Shown here: piece after piece, positions 1 to 8,200 of the stretch
Position numbering within the stretch: the first letter of the stretch is position 1
Layout of the letters: each line of letters starts with the position of its first letter
From: UBA3839 sp902776985
Lineage (GTDB): Bacteria > Bacteroidota > Bacteroidia > Bacteroidales > Bacteroidaceae
Length of the DNA: 59,749 nucleotides
Direction: 5' to 3'
NCBI GenBank assembly: GCA_902776985.1
Contig: CACYSD010000017.1
Location: forward strand, 1-59,749
Program-made: the position numbers and the translations under genes
The notes under the pieces: model-generated
The model's input: only the letters and a program-made list of their open reading frames with translations
What the model was told of the DNA's origin: nothing
Database searches by the model: none

Positions 1-213
1 AGGCATGACAGTGGTGGCAGAGTTCTTACCTCCCTTGATGCTTGCGATGGTGTTCAGGTAAGGCACACCCACGCCGTTGGCTATGCCGATAAATGCAGAT
101 CCGATGAGTATCATCGCAACACTGGGAACAAGATAGGAAGCGTAGCCCAGCAGGAAGAATAGTGGAGCGAAGTATTTGATGGTCTGGCGGAACCAGTGCA
201 TCAATCTGTAGCG
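1..213 (-). pseudogene. MFS transporter fragment
   Basis: Reading the minus strand from about 213 down to the window edge gives a hydrophobic peptide that starts RYRLMHWFRQTIKYFAPLFF, passes through two membrane segments, and contains GYASYLVPS and a Gly-rich GIANGVGVPYLN stretch. This pattern resembles TM9 to TM11 of a major facilitator transporter. The part encoding the first eight helices is missing: the sequence just upstream is in another frame and does not look like membrane protein. The gene runs off the window, so the 3' end is unknown. I read it as a decayed remnant; a frameshifted intact gene is less likely because no N-terminal half is visible upstream. Confidence 0.5.
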
Positions 214-355
214 GATGACGGTCAGGAATCTCGCAAGTCAGTCCCTGCTGATGCAGCTCGTCAAGGAATGCATCAAGATAGACATCGGTTGTAAAACGCT
301 GCATGAAACTGATACAGAAAACACCTGCGGCAGCACTTACTTCCACCACAATCAT
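214..355 (-). pseudogene. possible C-terminal scrap of a condensation/acyltransferase-like enzyme
   Basis: About 45 codons from the ATG at 355 read through GVFCISFMQRF, VYLDAFLDEL and LHQQGLTCEI. This looks like the last strand and helix of a condensation or alcohol-acetyltransferase-like fold, where a similar strand-helix-strand ending is common. It then runs out of frame into the MFS fragment. Nothing upstream (356-440) continues the protein. The family assignment is weak and rests on pattern only. Confidence 0.2.
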
Positions 356-443
356 ATCTTCGAAGCTATTTTTATTCCTATTTTATGTTAAATTATGCAG
401 GTGCGCCATCACTTGCGAAACTTTAGTTATATGATACAAAAAA

Positions 444-476
444 CCAGGAAGATGCAAGATGATTGCGTCTGCCTGG
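444..476. terminator. bidirectional terminator-like hairpin
   Basis: A stem formed by CCAGGAAGATGCAA (444-457) and TTGCGTCTGCCTGG (463-476), with a 5-nt loop and two mismatches, is flanked by A-runs on the left and T-runs on the right. It lies between the decayed fragments and the end of the lipoprotein gene, and would end minus-strand transcription of that gene. The 356-440 stretch around it shows nothing else. Confidence 0.65.
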
Positions 477-502
477 TTTTTTAATAAATATGTATATGCT
501 TC

Positions 503-1480
503 TTACTTCAGGTTAACGAGGAGGGAAGCTGTACACTTGTCATCTTCAAGGTAAGTTGAGAGGATGAGGTTGATCTTACCGTTGTCGCGGAGCTGAACAT
601 TGATTTGGCTGTCATCATTGAAGAACTTGTTACCCATAGTCTTGCCGTCCTTCAGCTTGATACCGATAGCGAGGTTTTTCTCATTCTCGGTGATCCATTT
701 CCAAGTAGCAGCATCTGAACCGCCTTCTTCATATTCCAGAACGAAGAGCTTGCTCTTGTCAATGATGAGGCTGGTGATAGTGCGGGTGAGTTCTTTCTCA
801 TCCTTTTCGCTGATAGTCACATCGTTCTTCTTCGCCAAGTCGATGAATGGACGCAGGTCACCACCTTGAGTGTTTGTAGAAGCAGGGGTCTTGCTCTTGT
901 CGTCGAAGGTGATAGTCAGCTTCATGCGCTCTAAACCCCAAGCATTGGTAATATTGCTAGTGTAAGTTGCTTTAACGTAGTCGATGACTTGCTGAGCCTG
1001 TGCAATGTTGTCGAATGTTATAGGAACCTTCTCACCATTGACCTCATGTTGAAAGCTAAGGTGGAATTTCAGTTCAACAGCGTTTGAGCCGGCACGTGTC
1101 TTAACTTTAGCTTCAGCAAATTCTATGAAGCCTGCGCTGATGCCATTCTGACTGAGGAGGTATTTGTTGTCATTGATTACTACGTCGAATGTTTGGTATT
1201 CATATCCACCGTCAACAACGAGTTCCAGAATACCCTTACCGTATTCAGTGAGGTTGAAACCAGTCAACTGGACTTTGATGTTATCGTCTGTAATAACTTC
1301 AGGTGCTTCATTCTCAGGGATTTTATATTCAGCAACTTTGTCAGCGTATATACCTTCTGTCTGGTTGCCTTTGTTGCCAGAGTTGTTATTGCCTCCGTTA
1401 CCACCATCGTCGTCAGAGCTACATGAGAAGTTGCATACTGCCATTCCGAGCATTAATGCAAAAAAGAATAGTTTTTTCAT
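503..1480 (-). CDS. secreted lipoprotein of unknown function
   Basis: The 325-residue product begins with a short lipoprotein signal (MKKLFFFALMLGMAVCNFSC) whose lipidated Cys is followed by SSDDDGG, the acidic pattern linked in Bacteroidetes to export of lipoproteins to the cell surface. A Gly/Asn-rich linker follows (residues about 25-40), then a beta-rich region with alternating polar and hydrophobic residues up to the end. I do not recognise a family. The outer-membrane protein gene lies 37 nt upstream on the same strand, so the two are probably co-transcribed from the promoter near 2364. A surface-exposed role paired with that barrel is an inference. Confidence 0.8.
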   Translation of the reverse strand: MKKLFFFALMLGMAVCNFSCSSDDDGGNGGNNNSGNKGNQTEGIYADKVAEYKIPENEAPEVITDDNIKVQLTGFNLTEYGKGILELVVDGGYEYQTFDVVINDNKYLLSQNGISAGFIEFAEAKVKTRAGSNAVELKFHLSFQHEVNGEKVPITFDNIAQAQQVIDYVKATYTSNITNAWGLERMKLTITFDDKSKTPASTNTQGGDLRPFIDLAKKNDVTISEKDEKELTRTITSLIIDKSKLFVLEYEEGGSDAATWKWITENEKNLAIGIKLKDGKTMGNKFFNDDSQINVQLRDNGKINLILSTYLEDDKCTASLLVNLK

Positions 1481-1517
1481 TGTCTTGTCATATTTGTTAA
1501 GTTAATAAAAATCTATT

Positions 1518-2321
1518 TTAGAAAATCTTACCGCTCAGGCGAACAGTCAAAACAGGATAAGCTATGACTTTCTCCATAGTCTTAAGACCGTCTCTGATAT
1601 CGTCGCAGTATTTCTGTTCGTTGGTGATGTGGGCACGGTCAACCTTACGATATTCTGTGCCGTCGTTGTCATCGATTAATGTGTAGAGAGCAGGCTTGCC
1701 CCAGAATTGTACACCGAAGTCGAAGCTTACGTTCAGGTCTTTCTTAGGAATTGGACGTCCCCAGCCAATACCGATATAAGGCTTGAAGCTGTTGATTTTT
1801 ACGTCGGCCTTGATAACACCTTGGTCATCAGATACCAATGTGTAAGTATCGAGGTTGCTACCAAGTTCAGGACCTGAATTTCCCCAATAGTCTTCGTTAA
1901 GGAATTCGCTTGTACTTTTTGCAGTAACGATCTTGCTTCTACCTACAAAGAAACCTGCAGTGAGGTGGAAAGTACTTTTACGGAAAGGATACCAGTCAGC
2001 CAATACCTTCCAGTCTGCCATGTGGAGCTTTCCTTTAACGTCTACATCTTCGTAGTAGCCAGGACCGTCGTTTCTTCTGAGGAAGTCCTCGGTAGAATTG
2101 TCGAAATCTACATTAAATTTCTTGGATATACCCGGCATGAAAGAGAAGCCGGTACGCAGAGCAAATTGTCTGCTGAGAGGAGTAGCGAATTGGATTTCGA
2201 TACCCGTTGTTCCAAAACCGATACCAGCGCTGAGGTGTTCAAATGCTTTGTAGTTGTCCTGTGCAGAAGCTGTGCTTCCCATTAAGAACAAAGCGCTAAC
2301 TATAGCCAATAGTTTTTTCAT
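1518..2321 (-). CDS. outer-membrane beta-barrel protein
   Basis: The 267-residue product has a cleavable signal peptide (MKKLLAIVSALFLMGSTASA, then QDNYK) and alternating amphipathic strands such as LSAGIGFGTTGIEIQF and YIGIGWGRPI. It ends in an aromatic residue (SGKIF), as expected for a protein folded by the BAM machinery into the outer membrane. Size and composition fit the broad outer-membrane beta-barrel group of Bacteroidetes, with unknown ligand. It is the first gene of a likely two-gene unit with the lipoprotein downstream. Upstream lie a -7 promoter element and an AACTAAA-like leader close to the start codon. Confidence 0.8.
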   Translation of the reverse strand: MKKLLAIVSALFLMGSTASAQDNYKAFEHLSAGIGFGTTGIEIQFATPLSRQFALRTGFSFMPGISKKFNVDFDNSTEDFLRRNDGPGYYEDVDVKGKLHMADWKVLADWYPFRKSTFHLTAGFFVGRSKIVTAKSTSEFLNEDYWGNSGPELGSNLDTYTLVSDDQGVIKADVKINSFKPYIGIGWGRPIPKKDLNVSFDFGVQFWGKPALYTLIDDNDGTEYRKVDRAHITNEQKYCDDIRDGLKTMEKVIAYPVLTVRLSGKIF

Positions 2322-2363
2322 GTTATTTACTGTTTAGTTAATAATTGGTGTTGTTTAATTTGG

Positions 2364-2371
2364 CAAAAATA
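2364..2371 (-). promoter_or_regulatory. Bacteroidetes -7 promoter element for the barrel-lipoprotein unit
   Basis: On the minus strand this reads TATTTTTG, matching the TAnnTTTG element of the Bacteroidetes primary sigma factor. It lies about 43 nt upstream of the barrel gene in an AT-rich gap (2322-2438). Confidence 0.5.
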
Positions 2372-2438
2372 TATAATTATTGCTAAATAACAAAAAAATA
2401 CGTGCTTTTTTTATAAAAAAGTTTAAAATACCAACATC

Positions 2439-2888
2439 TTAAACATCAATCGTAGCCAGTTTGGAGTAAGACAGTCGTCCGTGACGAATAGGGAAACTGA
2501 CATCATAACGGCTCCTAACTTTCTTCTTTCCTCGTTTTGCAGGCTTGAACTTCAGCTTCTTGCATACACGTTCTGCCTCTGCATCCCAGGGACCTTTCAT
2601 GCTTCGAACGACTGCGGTCTGTTCCACTTTGCCTTTGGTGCTGAGGATACAGGCAATAATCACCTCGCCGTCTTTGTCTTCTGCGTCAACGGGATTCTTG
2701 AAATTCTTTTTAAGATATTTCTCCAGGGCTTCTTTACCTCCCTTGAACTCAGGCTTTACAACTACTTCCTGCTTCCGCTCCTTACGTGGTGTAAAGAACG
2801 GATCGTCGAATCCGAAATTAAAATCAAAAATCTGCGCTGATGCCAACATCGGCATTAACAGCAATGTCACAAGAATTATTCTTTTCAT
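2439..2888 (-). CDS. TonB C-terminal-domain protein
   Basis: I start the gene at the MKRIILVTLL methionine (2888), two codons inside the longest frame, because it begins a normal signal peptide (149 residues; cleavage after ASA). Residues about 45-130 read like a TonB C-terminal fold: KPEFKGGKEALEKYL, then GEVIIACILSTKGKVEQTAVVRS, then AEAERVCKKLKFKPAKR, all hallmarks of TonB-like energy-transducer domains. There is no N-terminal membrane anchor and no Pro-rich spanning region, so it is probably a free periplasmic protein and not the energy transducer itself. Its promoter was not located; the array of palindromic repeats begins 25 nt upstream. Confidence 0.75.
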   Translation of the reverse strand: MKRIILVTLLLMPMLASAQIFDFNFGFDDPFFTPRKERKQEVVVKPEFKGGKEALEKYLKKNFKNPVDAEDKDGEVIIACILSTKGKVEQTAVVRSMKGPWDAEAERVCKKLKFKPAKRGKKKVRSRYDVSFPIRHGRLSYSKLATIDV

Positions 2889-2913
2889 ACACAAATAATT
2901 TTTTTATCAACAT

Positions 2914-3091
2914 GCACCTTAGGTGCGATTTAACGGATTTAACGAATGTTCGGATTTAACAGATTATTTGATTTATTCTTATTCGTTTAATCTGTTTAAT
3001 TGTTGCGCAGCAACATGTTTTTATATTGTCACATGCACCTTAGGTGCGATTTAACGGATTTAACGAATGTTCGGATTTAACAGATTATTTG
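2914..3091. repeat. hairpin repeat array, left part (two units)
   Basis: Two repeat units lie between the TonB-like gene and the GxxExxY gene. Each starts with the perfect palindrome GCACCTTAGGTGC (2914-2926 and 3035-3047) and continues as ATTTAACGGATTTAACGAAT to the end motif ATTATTTGA. Between them sits a second palindrome, GTTGCGCAGCAAC (3002-3014). The unit ending at 3091 stops 24 nt short of the GxxExxY stop codon and matches over about 58 bp the unit that closes the right part of the array at 4023. Confidence 0.9.
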
Positions 3092-3115
3092 AACAAGCAT
3101 CTTTGTTCAGGTTTT

Positions 3116-3493
3116 TTACTTCCCTTGTGGATTGAATAGCCTTTCGTGTTCCAACGATTCTGCTCCGAAATTAATAAGTAATGCTACTTTCTTGTTTGAA
3201 ACGTGGGCATAATTGATCGCCTGTGATCGATGTAAATTCGTCAGTTCTTCCACGGCTTTCAGCTCAACAATAATTTCCCCATAACAAAGAAAATCAGGAA
3301 TAAACTCAGACTCAAGAGTGTTACCTTTATAGGTCACCTTCATATGTGCTTCACGTTCAAAAGGTATGTTTCGTAATTGAAACTCATGTGCTAAAGCCTC
3401 CTGATATACCTTTTCTGTGAATCCACATCCCAGTTGATTGTGTACTTCCATTGCAGCGCCAATAATGGCATAACTCATTGTTTCTTTTTCCAT
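3116..3493 (-). CDS. GxxExxY protein (PD-(D/E)XK nuclease-like)
   Basis: This 125-residue protein carries the defining motif as GCGFTEKVYQEAL (residues about 22-34), preceded by AIIGAAMEVHNQLG. The core FIPDFLCYGEIIVELKAV supplies the D and ExK of a PD-(D/E)XK nuclease fold (D about 68, E about 76, K about 78). The family (TIGR04256) is small, widespread in Bacteroidetes and of unproven function; nuclease activity is inferred from the fold. A second possible start is MSYAII, five codons in. The gene is embedded in an array of hairpin repeats on both sides, an arrangement that suggests a mobile or regulatory relation between protein and repeats. Confidence 0.9.
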   Translation of the reverse strand: MEKETMSYAIIGAAMEVHNQLGCGFTEKVYQEALAHEFQLRNIPFEREAHMKVTYKGNTLESEFIPDFLCYGEIIVELKAVEELTNLHRSQAINYAHVSNKKVALLINFGAESLEHERLFNPQGK

Positions 3494-3511
3494 TCTTGTT
3501 ATTATGCTATT

Positions 3512-4023
3512 CGTTTAATCCGTTCAATTGTTGCGCAGCAACATGTTTTTTATTTACGACATGCACCTTAGGTGCAATTTAACGGATTTATCGGATTAAT
3601 CGCAAAGCGATTTAATTAATACTAATATATTTCAATCCGTTTAATTCGTTTAATCCGTTTAATTGTTGCGCAGCAACATGTTTTTATATTGTCACATGCA
3701 CCTTAGGTGCAATTTAACGGATTTATCGGATTAATCGCAAAGCGATTTAATTAATTTTAATCAGTATAATCCGTTTAATTCGTTTAATCCGTTTAATCGT
3801 TGCGCAGCAACATGTTTTTTATTTACGACATGCACCTTAGGTGCGATTTAACGGATTTATCGGATTAATCGCAAAACGATTTAATTAATACTAATATATT
3901 TCAATCCGTTTAATTCGCTTAATCCGTTTAATTGTTGCGCAGCAACATGTTTTTATATTGTCACATGCACCTTAGGTGCGATTTAACGGATTTAACGAAT
4001 GTTCGGATTTAACAGATTATTTG
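3512..4023. repeat. hairpin repeat array, right part (about 135-bp units)
   Basis: Starts of the palindrome GCACCTTAGGTGC occur at 3563, 3698, 3832 and 3967, giving a period of 134-135 bp. A full unit holds three palindromes: GCACCTTAGGTGC, AATCGCAAAGCGATT (for example 3598-3612), and GTTGCGCAGCAAC (3530, 3665, 3799, 3934). Between them are direct repeats of TTTAATCCGTTTAAT. The array opens with a half unit at 3512 and closes with the short end-type unit at 3967-4023. Units differ by a few bases, so the duplications are fairly recent. No open reading frame is visible in the array. Confidence 0.9.
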
Positions 4024-4058
4024 AAATTGTTTCTGCCTGAAATACAAAAAAATGTTCG

Positions 4059-4066
4059 TAACTTTG
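4059..4066 (+). promoter_or_regulatory. -7 promoter element for prfB
   Basis: TAACTTTG matches TAnnTTTG and lies 22 nt before the chosen prfB start. The longer frame starting at 4052 would begin upstream of this element, which is a reason to reject that start. Confidence 0.6.
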
Positions 4067-4087
4067 CACACAATAAATAAAAAATCT

Positions 4088-5206
4088 ATGATTACAGCAG
4101 AACAACTGAAAGATATTAAGGAACGCACCGAAGCCCTCTACCGCTATCTCGGCATTGAGCAGAAACTCATTGAAGTGGAAGAAGAGGAACTGCGTACGCA
4201 GGCTCCGGAGTTCTGGGACGACGCCAAGGCAGCTGAGGTGCAGATGAAGAAAGTCAAGGACATCCGCAAGTGGATTGACGGCTACAACGAAGTGAAGTCG
4301 GCAGCCGATGAACTCGACCTTGCATTCGAATACTATAAGGAGGAACTCGTCAGCGAGGAAGAGGTGGATAAGGACTACGCCAATGCTCTATCGCTCATAG
4401 AAGATCTCGAACTCAAGAATATGCTTCGCGATGAAGCTGACAGCATGGATGCCGTGCTTAAGATCAACTCTGGTGCTGGTGGTACCGAGAGTCAGGACTG
4501 GGCACAGATGCTCATGCGTATGTACCAGCGCTGGGCTGAGGCACATAAATACAAGGTCACTATCAGCAACTATCAGGATGGTGATGAAGCGGGAATCAAG
4601 ACTGTCACCATGGAGATTGAAGGTGATCAGGCCTACGGCTACCTCAAGGGTGAGAACGGAGTGCACCGTCTGGTACGTGTCTCTCCCTACAATGCACAGG
4701 GCAAGCGTATGACTTCCTTCGCATCTGTGTTCGTGACTCCGCTCGTCGACGACTCCATTGAGATCACCATCGACAAGAGCAAACTCTCCTGGGATACATT
4801 CCGAAGCAGTGGCGCGGGAGGTCAGAACGTCAACAAGGTTGAGACTGGTGTCCGTCTGCGCTATCAGTATGTCGATCCCGACACAGGCGAGGAAGAGGAA
4901 ATCCTCATTGAGAACACCGAGACTCGTAAGCAGCAGGAGAACCGTGAGAACGCACTTCGATTGCTCCGCTCCCAGCTCTACGACCGTGCGCTCAAGAAGC
5001 GTATGGAGGAGCAGGCAAAGGTTGAGGCTGGAAAGAAGAAGATAGAGTGGGGTAGTCAGATCCGTTCCTATGTCTTCGATGACCGCCGCGTGAAGGACCA
5101 CCGAACCAACTACCAGACTTCCGACGTCACAGGTGTCATGGACGGTAAGATTGATGATTTCATCAAGGCTTATCTCATGGCAAACCCTGAAGCGGAAAAC
5201 GCATAA
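4088..5206 (+). CDS. prfB: peptide chain release factor 2
   Basis: The 372-residue product recognises UGA and UAA stop codons in the ribosomal A site and triggers hydrolysis of peptidyl-tRNA. The GGQ catalytic motif is present as SGAGGQNVNK near residue 244, and the whole protein aligns by eye with RF2. The codon-recognition tripeptide reads SPY (in LVRVSPYNAQGKR) where most RF2 proteins have SPF. The start MITAEQLKDI is chosen because the longer frame would begin before the promoter element. No in-frame UGA or +1 frameshift site appears near codon 25, so the autoregulatory frameshift of many prfB genes is absent here. It stands alone after the hairpin repeat array. Confidence 0.95.
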   Translation: MITAEQLKDIKERTEALYRYLGIEQKLIEVEEEELRTQAPEFWDDAKAAEVQMKKVKDIRKWIDGYNEVKSAADELDLAFEYYKEELVSEEEVDKDYANALSLIEDLELKNMLRDEADSMDAVLKINSGAGGTESQDWAQMLMRMYQRWAEAHKYKVTISNYQDGDEAGIKTVTMEIEGDQAYGYLKGENGVHRLVRVSPYNAQGKRMTSFASVFVTPLVDDSIEITIDKSKLSWDTFRSSGAGGQNVNKVETGVRLRYQYVDPDTGEEEEILIENTETRKQQENRENALRLLRSQLYDRALKKRMEEQAKVEAGKKKIEWGSQIRSYVFDDRRVKDHRTNYQTSDVTGVMDGKIDDFIKAYLMANPEAENA

Positions 5207-5243
5207 TTTATCTGTATATAATTAGTTGTATTCTAATTATTTG

Positions 5244-5251
5244 TATATTTG
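5244..5251 (+). promoter_or_regulatory. -7 promoter element for the 1497-residue secreted protein
   Basis: TATATTTG, followed by an AT-rich leader that contains ACTAACTAACTAAA just before the start codon. A TTG about 16 nt upstream (5225-5227) could serve as part of the -33 element. Confidence 0.6.
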
Positions 5252-5297
5252 CAAGCAAAATCATTTTTTAATTACTAACTAACTAAAAAACTTTTTT

Positions 5298-8200
5298 ATG
5301 CTTAAAAGACTAACATTCTTTGTGGCATCGGTCATGATGAGTGTAGCTTCTTTTGCTCAATGGACTAAGCCAGCAGCTCCTGCTGTCCACCCTATGTCTG
5401 TGGGCGAGGTAGTCTATCTCTACAACTCCGAAGCCGATGGTTTCCTTCTCGGTGCAAACGACTGGGGAACACGTGCCAGCGTAAGCCCTACTTTGGGACA
5501 CAAGGTGATTCTCGAAGCTGGAACTGCAGCTGATTCTTACTACATCACAAACTATGTGCTCGAAGGTGCTATGAAAGACCAGTGGGGCTACATGTTTATT
5601 GATGGCGTGGATGCCATCTGGGTAGATAATACAAAGGACGGCAAAGCCAACAACCAGTACACTTTTTTGCCTCAGACAGGCGGAACCTACAAGATTGGTC
5701 TGTCGGCGCAGAACGCTGAATTTACTCCATCGAACTATCAGGATGCCTACCTCGGCTTAATCAAGACGGTTGGGGACACCCGTCTGTACGTTTGCGACCC
5801 TGAGAACTCTCTCGGTTACAACATGGACGACTGCCAGCTTATCTGGTACTTCGTTTCCGAAGCAGACTACACTACATATTCATCTGCCATGAAGCAGTAT
5901 CTGGCTGCTGTGGCTCTGGGTGAGTCCATAGCAGAGGCTGATAAAATTGCCGGAGTTGATGCCACAACACTCAATAATGCAAAGAATGTGTATAACAACA
6001 CTTCCAGCACCTTTGAGCAGCTGGAAGCCCAGAAGGAACTTCTCGACAAGGCTATTGCTACAGCAAAGATGGCTGTTGCCACTGTTGAAGATCCTGTTAA
6101 TGTTATGTCTCTACTGGGTATTGCTTCTGATTTCAATGACGGTGAAACCACTGGCTGGACTTCTACTACCAATGCTCAGAACAAGCAGGCTTCGAACGGC
6201 AATAACGCCAAGGATTATTCTGTTACAGGCAATCACTACGAGAACTGGAACTGGGATGCTATGTCTGTAGGTAAGGTGTATGCAACTGCTACCAACCTAT
6301 CTGCAGGTGTCTATCATCTGAACGCACTTGCGTTTACTAACTCTGGTGACGGTCTGTACCTCTATGCAGGCGACAGTCAGACTAAAGTTACTTCAACCAA
6401 TATTGACATTGATAAACCATTTGATGTTTATACTTACGTATCAGGCGACAATCTCGAGTTCGGTCTCCAGATTCAGGAGAAGAGTGCTAATTGGATTGGT
6501 CTGGACAACGTTAACCTGTTCTACCTTGGCGATGCTGATGATGCTTATGAACTGCTTGTAATCAAGACTATGGAAACTGAGCCTGGCTATGCAGCAATGG
6601 AATCTTTTGGTGAACTTTATTGCCAGAAGTCAGTATATGAAAACTACAAGGCTGCGCTTGCTGCATTCAATGCTTCTGCAACCGACAAGGCAAAGGCACT
6701 TGCAGACTTCCTGGATGCATCAAAGGCAATGGCAAGTAGCGTTGCTGCGTATACTTTATATCGCGCTAAGGTAAGTGAAGCAGAGGATTTCCTGGCTACC
6801 ACTACAGCTGAGAATGATGAGGTTAACCTCCTTGCCGACTACCTGATGGCGGAGGATGAGCCTGGTGATGATTACAACCATAATGGCGGTGCAGTTTATG
6901 TCCTCGAAAACGCTCTTTTGAACGAAACTCAGATTGCTGCTGAGACAGCTTATCTTGACGGAATAATGAAGAACGCTATGGCTAACGCCATGTCGGACGG
7001 CGACGACTGCACAGCGTTGTTGAATAACCCGAATTTCTCAGAAGCTGGCGGCTGGACTTCCGCAGTAGGTCCTGTTTGGCCTTACGGAAATACGGAAGTG
7101 TTCCCGGTTATGGAAGCCGGCAACATGGTTTGCGACGTGTATCAGGAACTGACCAACCTGCAGAACGGTCTTTATGAATTCAATCTCTCCGCTGCTTTCC
7201 GTCCAGGTGACAGCTACACAGACGAGAATGAGGCTCTTGCTAAGGCTTATGCTTACATCAACTCGTTCGAAACCAAGGTGCCTTCGGGTAATATCCCTGG
7301 CGTTGACGAGGCTGAAGGCATTACTCTGAATGAGGCAGCAGAAGCTTCTAACGCATTTGCAGACGGCAAGTTCAAGATGACTGTTTACGGTCTGGTATCC
7401 GATGGAACTATGCGTATCGGTATCACCAACAAGGTACGTTCAGTTGAAGGCTGCCGCCTCTGGGCTGGTGGTGCTTCGCTCATCTTCCGTGGCAAGAATC
7501 CTGAGGTGCTGGCAAGTGTGATTGCAAAGACTTTGCCGACAGCAGAGGCTATGCTCAACAATATCGCAGGTCAGCCAGAACTCAATGCTCTGCAGGCAGC
7601 GATTACAGCTTCACAGTCTTCTGATGATGCTTATCAGGCACTCCTTGACTTGAAGAAGGCAATGGAAGATGTAGAAGAAGGCACTAAGATTTATGCAAAT
7701 CTGCAAGTTGCCATTAACTCATTGTCAGATGCTATCGCTAATGCTTCCAACGCAAGCGCCAAGGCTCTCAAAGATGCCCAGGATCTGTTGGCTGAGGCTC
7801 AGACTGCATACAACAGCAAGTCTTACAACAGCGCAGAAGCAGAAGCGGCTATCACAGACCTCAATGCAGCAGTTGTTGCCCTCAAAATGGGCGGTGGCGG
7901 CGCTTCAGAGGACAATCCGGTTGACTACTCTGACATGATTGTCAACAATACCTTCGACCCAGCTAAGGGTAGCAAGGATGAAACCCGTATCGACGGTTGG
8001 GTGACAACTGCCATGAACGGTTACAAGCAATATACAGTAAGCTACAACCGCGCTCCGTTCGAACTCTACCAGAAACTCTCCGGACTGCCAAAGGGTAAGT
8101 ATAAGGTTACTGTCCACACTTACTACCGCGCAGGTTACTATGACGAAGAGGAAACCCGTATCAAGAACAACGAGGAGACTCACCTCACTACACTCTATGC

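Noticed and set aside
26..355. One 109-residue protein on the minus strand
   Set aside because: The second half is out of frame with an obvious membrane-transporter reading of the same DNA, so the frame joins two unrelated remnants.
2914..4023. CRISPR array
   Set aside because: Units are 135 bp with no unique spacers, several palindromes per unit, and no cas genes.
4052..4087. Upstream ATG as the start of prfB
   Set aside because: It lies upstream of the -7 promoter element, and RF2 proteins normally begin with the MITAEQL-like sequence at 4088.
4388..5101. Long antisense frame opposite prfB (237 codons)
   Set aside because: It is a shadow of the codon use of prfB; no start context, and the composition is not that of a real protein.
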